This document shows, one piece after another, positions 1 through 5,351 of a stretch of DNA of 5,449 bases. Position 1 is the first letter of the stretch. Each line of letters opens with the position of its first letter. Location: positions 1 to 5,449 of the forward strand of contig VAZF01000377.1 in NCBI GenBank assembly GCA_005888425.1, read 5' to 3'. The notes below the pieces were generated by a model. It saw only the letters and a list, made by a program, of their open reading frames with translations, did not search any database and was not told where the DNA came from. A program made the translations under genes and the position numbers. This DNA comes from Alphaproteobacteria bacterium. GTDB lineage: Bacteria; Pseudomonadota; Alphaproteobacteria; ATCC43930; CGMCC-115725.

Positions 1-1
1 C

Positions 2-271
2 TGGGACCCGGCGTTTGGCGCGCGGCCCCTGAAACGGACGATCCAGGGCCTCGTCGAGGATCCGATCGCCGAGCGACTGCTCGACCATGCCGGTGAGGAA
101 GGCGAACACGGCGTGCTGACGCTGTCGGTCCTCGATGGCCGCCTCGCGCTGGACGACGTCATCGTCGAGGACGACCGGCCGCAAGGCTTCAAAGCGCCGG
201 AGCGCCCGCCGATCGGCTTCGCATTGGCGCCCGCGGGCGGCAGCACGCCGGGCAGCGCCGCAGTCCACTGA
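2..271 (+). CDS. Clp/Hsp100 AAA+ ATPase, C-terminal 89 codons (5' end outside window)
   Basis: The open frame from base 2 to the TGA at 269-271 encodes the end of a class I Clp/Hsp100 unfoldase (ClpA/ClpB/ClpC type). It opens with WDPAFGARPLKRTIQ, which matches the family's second-domain small-subdomain sequence (Y-D-P-x-x-G-A-R-P-L-K-R). The GAR arginine at about residue 8 of the fragment is the sensor-2 residue contacting ATP. A VEDPIAERLL helix and a short beta region (HGVLTLSVLDGRLAL) follow, and then an unusual Pro/Gly/Ala-rich tail ending GSAAVH. The family uses ATP to unfold or disaggregate cytoplasmic proteins. Which subfamily cannot be decided from this end: the ClpP-binding loop and the N-domain are not visible. 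The last ~45 codons are duplicated at 1641-1775. The gene converges on the methyltransferase gene, and no clear terminator follows its stop codon. Confidence 0.88.
   Translation, partial: WDPAFGARPLKRTIQGLVEDPIAERLLDHAGEEGEHGVLTLSVLDGRLALDDVIVEDDRPQGFKAPERPPIGFALAPAGGSTPGSAAVH
134..271 (+). repeat. Direct repeat, copy 1 (within the functional Clp 3' end)
   Basis: Left copy of a long direct repeat, paired with 1641-1775. The best-matched part is 134-228, with three mismatches against 1641-1735, including 61 uninterrupted identical bases. Together the two copies bracket a ~1.4-kb segment whose only sizeable gene is the methyltransferase. Confidence 0.85.
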
Positions 272-281
272 TTGCCATCGG

Positions 282-309
282 CTGGGTGCTCGTTGTGACG
301 GGCACCCGG
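282..309. other. Hairpin between two convergent genes, no T-tract
   Basis: Bases 282-289 pair with 302-309 (7 Watson-Crick pairs and one G-U). Up to three further pairs extend inward (including one G-U), leaving a loop of about 6 bases. It lies in the 74-base gap between the Clp stop and the methyltransferase stop. Neither strand has a run of T after the stem, so it is not a convincing Rho-independent terminator. It may slow convergent transcription or be chance in GC-rich DNA. Confidence 0.3.
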
Positions 310-345
310 GACCGCTGCAATCGTTGATGATTACCGGGGCCGTTT

Positions 346-1518
346 TTACTCGAGCTGCGCCTTGAGCTGCTCGATGTGGCGCATACAATGCTCGGCGAGC
401 GGGGAACCTCCGGCGACCATCATCGCGGCCTTCGCCACTGCAAGCGCTTCCTCAAGGTTGCCGGCACGCTGCAGGGCAGAACTGAGGTCGAGATGGATGT
501 GGGGATCATTCGGCCGAAGCGACACCGCGTGTTTCAAGGCCGCCGCCGCATCCATGGGCCGGCCTAGTTCGCCTTCGATAGCAGCTCGGCTGCGCCACAG
601 ATCGAGGCGGTCAGGATGCGCTTTGCACGCCCGTTCTAACAGCGTGAGCGCATCATTCTGCCGTTTTCGCCGGACAAACACGTCCGCCAACACAAGAATG
701 GAATCTGGCTTCTCACCGCCGAGTTCGATGGCACGGCGAGCGTGCTGCTCGGCCTCTTCGAGTGATCCACCGTGGCGCATAATGTATTCCGCCAGGCGGG
801 AATGACCGGCCGCCGCTGCGCCGTGCGAACGCAAATACTCGCCGCCGATTCGGATCGCCGCGGCCACGTCGGGCGCGTGCCGTTTCCTGATTACCGCCGC
901 GCCGCCGAGAAAAACGACCTCGACGATTTGATCGCACAGATAGCGCCGAGTTCCCCATTTCGGGATGAAATCGAAGCGACGCCCGAGGCGCAATTTCGCC
1001 AATTCTAAAAAGTAGTCCGAGGCGCGGATCTCGCTTTCGCCCTTCCATCTGTCGGCGTCTGGCGCCATATGGAACGCAAGATCCTCGGCAATATACAATC
1101 CGCCTGGACGCAATGCAGGAAACGCATGTTCAAAGGTGTAGATGACGTGATGCCCAAGGTGCGAACCGTCATCGATGAATATGGTCGGCGGGTACTGGGC
1201 AAGAACTCTGTGCAACAACTCGGGGTCATCCTGCGAACCGATCTCGATGACCGTCCGCTCGTTGGCAAAACGGGCGCATCCGGGATGAATGTCGATGCCG
1301 ACAATCGTAGCGCGCGTGAAGTAAGCCTCCCAGACCTTTAGCGAAGATCCGCCTCGGACGCCGATCTCGATCAGATTTATCGGCTCGTCCTTCCAAGGTT
1401 CGAACAACCGCTGGTAATCGCGTAGATAATCCCACGAATGGGAAAATGCTGATGATTTGTCAGTGCCTTCAATTACACCAATAATGTCGAGGTCAAATTG
1501 ATCAGTCGCAGCGGGCAT
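346..1518 (-). CDS. Class I SAM-dependent O-methyltransferase (MycE-like) fused to C-terminal TPR repeats
   Basis: This is a 390-residue cytoplasmic protein with no signal peptide or membrane segment. Residues 49-59 (LIEIGVRGGSS) form the SAM-binding glycine loop and D76 (GIDI) is the acidic residue expected to hold the SAM ribose. Residues 115-120 (IDDGSH) and 137-146 (LRPGGLYIAED) match metal-dependent sugar/macrolide O-methyltransferases such as MycE, where an Asp, a His three residues later and a Glu-Asp pair 28 residues after the Asp build the Mg/catalytic site. Here these are D117, H120, E145 and D146. Residues ~237-372 hold about four 33-35-residue TPR units, with a final helix at 373-390. 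TPRs usually bind proteins, so the substrate may be a carrier or glycoprotein; the real substrate is unknown. The ATG at 1518 has AAGGTG 8 bases upstream. The first ~25 codons are AT-richer than the neighbouring genes. The gene sits between two copies of a Clp gene 3' end, which suggests later insertion. Confidence 0.87.
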   Translation of the reverse strand: MPAATDQFDLDIIGVIEGTDKSSAFSHSWDYLRDYQRLFEPWKDEPINLIEIGVRGGSSLKVWEAYFTRATIVGIDIHPGCARFANERTVIEIGSQDDPELLHRVLAQYPPTIFIDDGSHLGHHVIYTFEHAFPALRPGGLYIAEDLAFHMAPDADRWKGESEIRASDYFLELAKLRLGRRFDFIPKWGTRRYLCDQIVEVVFLGGAAVIRKRHAPDVAAAIRIGGEYLRSHGAAAAGHSRLAEYIMRHGGSLEEAEQHARRAIELGGEKPDSILVLADVFVRRKRQNDALTLLERACKAHPDRLDLWRSRAAIEGELGRPMDAAAALKHAVSLRPNDPHIHLDLSSALQRAGNLEEALAVAKAAMMVAGGSPLAEHCMRHIEQLKAQLE

Positions 1519-1526
1519 GATCCGGG

Positions 1527-1532
1527 CACCTT
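1527..1532 (-). promoter_or_regulatory. Ribosome binding site of the methyltransferase
   Basis: AAGGTG on the minus strand lies 8 bases before the ATG at 1518-1516 and supports that start. No upstream in-frame start with a better site was noticed. Confidence 0.6.
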
Positions 1533-1640
1533 GGTGCGAATAGGGAAGAAAGGTAACGGTAATGATTAGGAAAGCCGATGCTGCTGATCAAGCGGCGCTT
1601 ACCTGATTATGTCTATTGGCGGCCGCAGTCCCGGCCGCGC

Positions 1641-1775
1641 GATGGCCGCCTCGCGCTGGACGGCGTCGTCGTCTAGGACGACCGGCCGCAAGGCTTCAAA
1701 GCGCCGGAGCGCCCGCCGATCGGCTTCGCATTGGCCGGCGGCGGCGGCAACCCCGGCAGCGCCGCCGTTCATTAA
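1641..1775 (+). pseudogene. Degenerate second copy of the Clp ATPase 3' end
   Basis: This segment repeats 134-271. From the GAT at 1641 the reading frame matches the last ~45 codons of the Clp gene: DGRLALD, then DDRPQGFKAPERPPIGFALA, ending GSAAVH and TAA. Three substitutions fall in the first ~36 bases. One changes GAG to TAG at 1674-1676, which breaks the frame. A run of 61 bases (1675-1735, opposite 168-228) is identical. Beyond it the tail diverges and is one codon shorter, although both copies encode G-S-A-A-V-H with different synonymous codons and different stop codons. Upstream of 1641 the similarity stops abruptly. This is a relic, not a gene. The strong terminator just downstream suggests that this copy occupies the original end of a Clp-family gene. 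Confidence 0.8.
1641..1775 (+). repeat. Direct repeat, copy 2
   Basis: Right copy of the repeat paired with 134-271, in the same orientation. Its 3' part differs from copy 1 mainly at synonymous positions, so the two ends probably come from two related Clp genes and not from a simple recent copy. Confidence 0.85.
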
Positions 1776-1780
1776 AAAGA

Positions 1781-1817
1781 AGAGCCCTCTCCCGTTCATC
1801 GGGAGAGGGCTTTTTTT
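1781..1817. terminator. Strong bidirectional Rho-independent terminator
   Basis: A perfect 12-bp stem (1783-1794 with 1800-1811) closes a 5-base loop, TTCAT. On the plus strand it is followed by seven T (1811-1817). On the minus strand the stem is followed by CTTCTTTTTAA, so it can work in both directions. It begins about 6 bases after the TAA of the Clp relic. On the other side the exporter stop codon (TAA on the minus strand, 1818-1816) lies inside the T-tract. It therefore ends both the former Clp transcript and the peptide-export operon. Confidence 0.93.
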
Positions 1818-2394
1818 ATCCCGCCGCGAAGGCCGGTTCAGCACCGAGCGCGGGGTTCGGTTCGATCGCGGGGCTCGGGTCGCGATCTCTCGTCGGGACG
1901 ATTTCTTCGGGGGCTTTTCTCGGCTCGATGGCCTCGCAGGTCCTGGCGACATGGAAGCTGTAATCGGCGCCGGATGCGGCGCCGGGCCGGTGTGCGACAC
2001 TGATCAGCGTCATGCCGAGACGCCGCAGATTTGCGTTGATCTCCGCCTCCCTCGGAACATCGAGATGGGCGGTGCCTTCATCGAGGAACAGCAATTTCGG
2101 CTGTCGATAGAGGGCGCGGGCAAGCAACACGCGCTGCTTTTGCCCGCCCGACAGCGAGCTCCCCATATCGCCGATCAGGCTGTTATAGGTCATCGGCATC
2201 GCCATGATCTCGTCGTGAATCCCGGCGATCTGGGCGCATTCGAGCATCCGGCTCTGGTCATAGATCGCGTCGAAAAAGCAGATGTTGTCGGCGATCGAGC
2301 CCGACAGCAGCTGATCCTCCTGCATGACCGCGCCGACGTTTTCCCGATAGGCGCGCGCACCGACCGTCGCCAGCGGAACCCCGTCAATGAGGAA
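1816..2394 (-). pseudogene. Exporter fragment 3: remainder of the ATPase domain
   Basis: After the TAG the same frame continues FLIDGVPLATVGARAYRENV into the Q-loop (MQEDQLLSGSI), the signature LSGGQKQR, Walker B LLFLDE, a D-loop-like GTAHLD and the H-loop SVAHR. A charged, proline-rich tail of ~55 residues follows. The first in-frame ATG is at 2325, within the Q-loop, so a restart product would lack Walker A and could not bind ATP normally. The stop codon lies in the T-tract of the downstream terminator. Confidence 0.82.
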
Positions 2395-2397
2395 CTA
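2395..2397 (-). other. In-frame TAG stop between Walker A and the Q-loop
   Basis: The frame upstream (GPSGGGKTTLVKIMLGLLEPTGD) and downstream (FLIDGVPLATVG) is the same and both parts belong to one domain, so this is a nonsense change and not a gene boundary. A single substitution from GAG, CAG, AAG, TCG or TGG would give it. Confidence 0.8.
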
Positions 2398-3582
2398 GTC
2401 TCCGGTTGGCTCCAACAGCCCGAGCATGATCTTGACGAGCGTCGTCTTGCCGCCGCCCGACGGGCCGCGGATCGTGACAAAGCGGCCGGCTGCGACGATG
2501 AGGTTTATCTCTTCGAGCACAAACGGCTCCGTCTCAGCGTAGCGGAACCACACATTGCGCAATTCGATGCGCCCCACGACGGGTCTGGCGTATCCGATGG
2601 GGCGGTCATGCCCGGGCTCCGGCGCGCTCAGCGCAATGTCGGACAGGCGCTCGACATGCAGTTCGAGTATGCGGAAATCGATCGCCGTCTCGACCAGCGA
2701 CACCGCTTTCGACATGAAGCTTTGCTTATAGGCCATGATGGCGAAGATCATGCCGATCGTGAGCTGGCCGCTCAGCGCCATGCGCACGGCGAGGTAGACA
2801 GTCACGATGTTTTCGAGCCCGAAGATCGCTTCGTTGAGCGTCGTGAACAATATCTTTGTGCGGCCGATACGGACCGCGGCATTGATGACACTGGCATAGC
2901 GGTTCAGCCATTGGCTTTCCCGCTCGGTTTCGCGGTTGAAGAGCTTTAGGCTCTGGATTGCCCGCAGCGTCTCGATCAGCGCCGAATTTTCCTGCGCCTT
3001 GCTGCGGATCACGGTTTCGCTGCGCTCGCGGAATTGCCGGTACAGCGCCAATCGCAAGATCAGGTAGAGCAGGAAGGCGGCGACTATCACGCCGCCGAGC
3101 ACCGGGCTGTACAAGAACACCACCGTCAGTGTCGCGATCCCCATCAGCCCATCGATGATCGCGGTGATGAGGCCTTCGGCGACGACATTCCGGATCGGTT
3201 CGAGCGAAATGAAACGAGACAGGATGTCGCCGATGTGGCGTTTTTCGAAATAAGCGAGCGGCAGCCGGACCAGATGGTGAAACAGGCGGCTCGCCATCGC
3301 GAAATGCAACGTGTTCTGAAGATTGAGGCTCGTCAGTGACCGTATCGTCTTGCCGGCGACGGTAAGCGCCGTCACCAACCCAAAGCCGAAGGCGAGCACA
3401 ACGAGAAGATCGACATCGCCGCTGGCAATCACCTGGTCGAGCGCGAGCTGCATGTAAAAGGGCGCCGCGATGATGCCGATTTCGAGGATGACGGAGAGCG
3501 CAAAGATCTGCGCCAGCGCATGCGCGGTGCCGCGTACCCGCCCGAAGAAGGCCGATAGGGGCAGTCGGGTTCTCTCGTCCTT
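2395..3582 (-). pseudogene. Exporter fragment 2: membrane domain and first part of the ATPase domain
   Basis: In the shifted frame, KDERTRLPLSAFFGRVRG leads into the exporter membrane domain, with hydrophobic stretches such as IFALSVILEIGIIAAPF, LLVVLAFGFGLVTALTV and LTVVFLYSPVLGGVIVAAFL. The coupling and linker regions and Walker A (GPSGGGKTT) follow. It ends at TAG right after EPTGD, where homologues continue with a short variable turn and (I/L)IDG. There is no plausible start of its own: the nearest in-frame ATG (3681) lies in out-of-register peptidase sequence. Confidence 0.85.
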
Positions 3583-3584
3583 CC
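3583..3584 (-). other. One-base insertion (frameshift) in the exporter gene
   Basis: The peptidase frame (codons ending at 3584) and the membrane-domain frame (codons beginning at 3582) differ by one base. Removing one G from the minus-strand GG here joins ...LWPLAGFE directly to KDERTRLPL... with no loss of sequence. That makes this two-base G run the most economical site, although a few bases either side cannot be excluded. Confidence 0.7.
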
Positions 3585-4024
3585 TCGAACCCGGCCAGCG
3601 GCCACAATTCGACAGCAACGCCCGACAGGTGCTTCGATGCCTCCTCGAAGGACAGGCGCGTTTCTCCGGTTGCCGGATCATGGATCACCAAACCCCGCCG
3701 AGACGCGGATTTCAGGACCACGAAATGGTTCATGTCCCAGTGCAGGATCGCCGGCATCCGCAGCTGACCGAGATGCGCGAGCTCGATGCGCAGCGGCCGG
3801 CAGGCCAGCTCCAGATGACGCGCTGTCTCGATGAGGGCTCTGAGGGTCATGCCCTTCAGCGAGACGGGATGACGCCGCCGCAGGGTATCGAGATCGATGC
3901 GGTGCCCGAAATAGGAGGCAATCATTGCAAGGCAGGCGATCCCGCACTCGGCGGCCTCCGTCTGCAGCATCACCGGCAGTCGGGCCCGCCCGCGGAAGTT
4001 CAAGTATTCCTGCTGCACGGTCAC
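3584..4024 (-). pseudogene. Exporter fragment 1: C39 leader-peptidase domain
   Basis: These 147 codons precede the frameshift. QTEAAECG (residues 21-28) contains the oxyanion Gln21 and nucleophile Cys27. NHFVVL has His100 and IHDPATG has Asp116, so the cysteine-peptidase triad is complete. The C-terminal SFEEASKHLSGVAVELWPL matches the end of the C39 fold. If translated, the frame continues out of register to a stop at 2726 and yields a peptidase domain with a nonsense tail and no membrane anchor. Confidence 0.85.
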
Positions 4025-5271
4025 ATTCTCTTATGAAGCAGCGGATCGAGGATCCAGTCGGCCAAGGATCGCCTGTCGAGAATGATTTCGGCTTTGAGGA
4101 GCATCCCGGACTGCAGCACCGCCTTACGGCCGTTCGCATCGACATCGTCACGATCGAGCGCGGCGATTGCCTTGTACACCGGCTCCTCAGGCACGACCGG
4201 TCCGGCCGCATCCGTTTTGGTGAGCACGGTGTGCGACAGCTCGACGATGCGGCCGGTGTAGGTGCCGAAATTCTGGTACGGAAAAGCGTCATACTGAAAC
4301 CGTACTTCCTCCCCGACATGGACAAATCCCGCGGCACGCGTCGGGATCAGCAGCTCCGCCCGCAAGGGAGTTCCGTCGGGGACGATTTCCATTTGCAACC
4401 GCTGCGGCTGAACGGTTTGGCCCAGGCTGACCTGGCTCATTGAGATGCGGCCGTCCGCCGGCGCGCGGACGACGTAGGAGCTGCGGCCTTTGCTCTCCGC
4501 TGCCCGCTGTTGAACCTCGGAGATTTGATCGCGCAGCGGCTGGATCTTCCGAGATGTCGCTGTCGGCAGCTGCTTTAAGGAGGACTGCGCTTCGGCCAGC
4601 TTGTTCTGGTTGTCGGTCAACTGGCGGCGGAGGTTCGCGATATTTTGCTTCTGCTCAAGCAGCAAATCTTCGCGGCGCTTGCTCTCGACCGCGGACATAT
4701 AGCCTTTTGCGAGAAGGTCCTTCGCGGCCGCAACAAGACCTTCGGCAAGCTGGACGCGTTGGCCTTGCAGCTCGATCTGCCCACGCAAATCGGCAATCGC
4801 GGATTGGGTCCCGGTGATGAGTGTGTTGAGGCGCTCGCGTTCCGCTGCGGCGCTTTGCTGCTCCGCGGAAATCTGATGGCCGAGCGCCTCCTTCTGTTGC
4901 TTAAGGAATGCCAATTTTGCAGCGTTGACGTCCTCGCCGTCGGCGGCGATCTGCGGCGTGCCGACCGTGAAGAGCGGATCGCCGGCTTTTACCTGCTGGC
5001 CTTCTTTGACGTAGAGATTGGTGACCACCCCCTCGCGATCCGGGAACACCTTCAGCGTGCCTGCCGCTGGTGTCAAAAAGCCGGACACGGTCTGCTTGCG
5101 CGAGAACTGCGCGAAGCAGAGAAACACGATCGCGATCGTCACGACCGCGGCAAGCAGCCAAGCCAGCAGCTTTGTCGATACCGGCTGCAATAGCGCGATC
5201 TCGCCGAATTCGCGCTGCCCGCGCTGAAACTCGATCGCTTCCTGACGGAAGAGAGAGCGCCCCAACGCCAT
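4021..5271 (-). CDS. HlyD-family membrane fusion/adaptor protein of a peptide exporter
   Basis: This is a periplasmic adaptor that links an inner-membrane ABC exporter to an outer-membrane TolC-type channel. The chosen ATG at 5271 gives 416 residues and has AGAGG 7 bases upstream. An in-frame GTG at 5328 would add 19 residues but lies inside a strong hairpin. In the 416-residue numbering there is a cytoplasmic N-terminus with REFGEIALLQP and one membrane helix at ~35-56. The first half of the lipoyl-like domain is at ~62-101 (GVVTNLYVKEGQQVKAGDPL). A long coiled-coil hairpin spans ~113-260 with its tip near KGYMS at 189-193, where the family contacts TolC. The second lipoyl half begins at RAPADG (269-274), followed by beta-barrel/membrane-proximal segments to ~400. 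The frame is intact. It overlaps the exporter by GTGA, marking one operon. Its partner gene is broken, so its function here is doubtful unless another exporter serves it. Confidence 0.92.
   Translation of the reverse strand: MALGRSLFRQEAIEFQRGQREFGEIALLQPVSTKLLAWLLAAVVTIAIVFLCFAQFSRKQTVSGFLTPAAGTLKVFPDREGVVTNLYVKEGQQVKAGDPLFTVGTPQIAADGEDVNAAKLAFLKQQKEALGHQISAEQQSAAAERERLNTLITGTQSAIADLRGQIELQGQRVQLAEGLVAAAKDLLAKGYMSAVESKRREDLLLEQKQNIANLRRQLTDNQNKLAEAQSSLKQLPTATSRKIQPLRDQISEVQQRAAESKGRSSYVVRAPADGRISMSQVSLGQTVQPQRLQMEIVPDGTPLRAELLIPTRAAGFVHVGEEVRFQYDAFPYQNFGTYTGRIVELSHTVLTKTDAAGPVVPEEPVYKAIAALDRDDVDANGRKAVLQSGMLLKAEIILDRRSLADWILDPLLHKRM
4028..4032 (-). promoter_or_regulatory. Ribosome binding site deciding the exporter start
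   Basis: AAGAG on the minus strand is only 3 bases from the GTG at 4024 but 9 bases from the GTG at 4018. The second GTG is therefore the likelier start, and the protein would lose two residues. It lies within the last codons of the adaptor gene, consistent with translational coupling. Confidence 0.45.
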
Positions 5272-5278
5272 CCCCACA

Positions 5279-5283
5279 CCTCT
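5279..5283 (-). promoter_or_regulatory. Ribosome binding site selecting the adaptor start
   Basis: AGAGG on the minus strand lies 7 bases before the ATG at 5271-5269. This favours the 416-residue form over the GTG at 5328, which has no comparable site because it sits in a paired stem. Confidence 0.6.
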
Positions 5284-5302
5284 GGAAGAAAAAGTCGAAG
5301 GT

Positions 5303-5334
5303 GCACCTGTGCCGGTCTGAACCGGCACAGGTGC
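5303..5334 (-). promoter_or_regulatory. Perfect 14-bp inverted repeat between the small-protein gene and the adaptor (attenuator or processing hairpin)
   Basis: Bases 5303-5316 pair perfectly with 5321-5334 around the loop CTGA. It begins 17 bases past the small-protein stop and ends 31 bases before the adaptor ATG. On the minus strand a run of five T (5293-5289) follows, but 9 bases after the stem, so it is not a textbook terminator. A partial terminator or stabilising 3' end would let the small upstream gene be expressed more strongly than the transporter genes, as is common when a cargo gene precedes its exporter. That role is inferred. Confidence 0.7.
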
Positions 5335-5351
5335 TATGTCGGATCAGTGAG

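Larger units (their letters stand above)
1816..4024 (-). pseudogene. C39 peptidase-containing ABC exporter (CvaB/RaxB-like), broken by a frameshift and a stop
   Basis: Read through two lesions, this is a full-length 735-residue bacteriocin/microcin-type exporter, the usual size for the family. The order is an N-terminal C39 leader peptidase (~1-140, triad C27, H100, D116), a six-helix membrane domain (~165-470) and a nucleotide-binding domain. The last has Walker A GPSGGGKT at 520-527, Q-loop Q568, signature LSGGQ at 624-628, Walker B LLFLDE at 644-649 and H-loop H678. Such proteins cut double-glycine leaders and pump the peptide across the inner membrane with an HlyD partner. A one-base insertion at 3583-3584 separates the peptidase from the membrane domain, and an in-frame TAG at 2395-2397 (codon 543) cuts the ATPase domain. 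No piece could make a working transporter alone. The start is GTG at 4024 (GTGA overlap with the adaptor stop) or, better spaced from AAGAG, GTG at 4018. Sequencing error at both sites is the main alternative. Confidence 0.9.

Noticed and set aside
1563..1591. Possible methyltransferase promoter on the minus strand: TTGATC, 17-base spacer, TAATCA.
   Set aside because: The -35 is fair but the -10 matches the consensus at only two of six positions; not supported enough to list.
134..1775. CRISPR or a transposon with terminal inverted repeats as the explanation of the repeat pair.
   Set aside because: There are only two copies, in direct orientation, and they are coding sequence of a Clp gene. 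No terminal inverted repeats, short spacers or transposase were seen.
1609..2949. Long open frame on the plus strand (446 codons) across the Clp relic and the exporter.
   Set aside because: It lies opposite the ATPase and membrane domains of the exporter, is Arg/Asp-rich with no recognisable domain, and runs through the terminator. It is a high-GC antisense shadow.
2726..3582. Continuation of the C39 reading frame past the frameshift.
   Set aside because: The sequence becomes Arg/His/Pro-rich with no membrane segments, while the neighbouring frame carries the conserved membrane domain; it is out-of-register translation.
3470..4036. Plus-strand open frame of 188 codons opposite the C39 domain.
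   Set aside because: It is fully antisense to the well-supported peptidase and adaptor end, with no family features of its own.
4645..5193. Plus-strand open frame of 182 codons opposite the adaptor.
   Set aside because: It mirrors the coiled-coil and lipoyl coding region of the adaptor in the antisense direction, with no independent support.
5269..5328. GTG start at 5328 giving a 435-residue adaptor.
   Set aside because: It sits inside the perfect hairpin without a ribosome binding site, whereas the ATG at 5271 has AGAGG at good spacing and begins the conserved N-terminal region.
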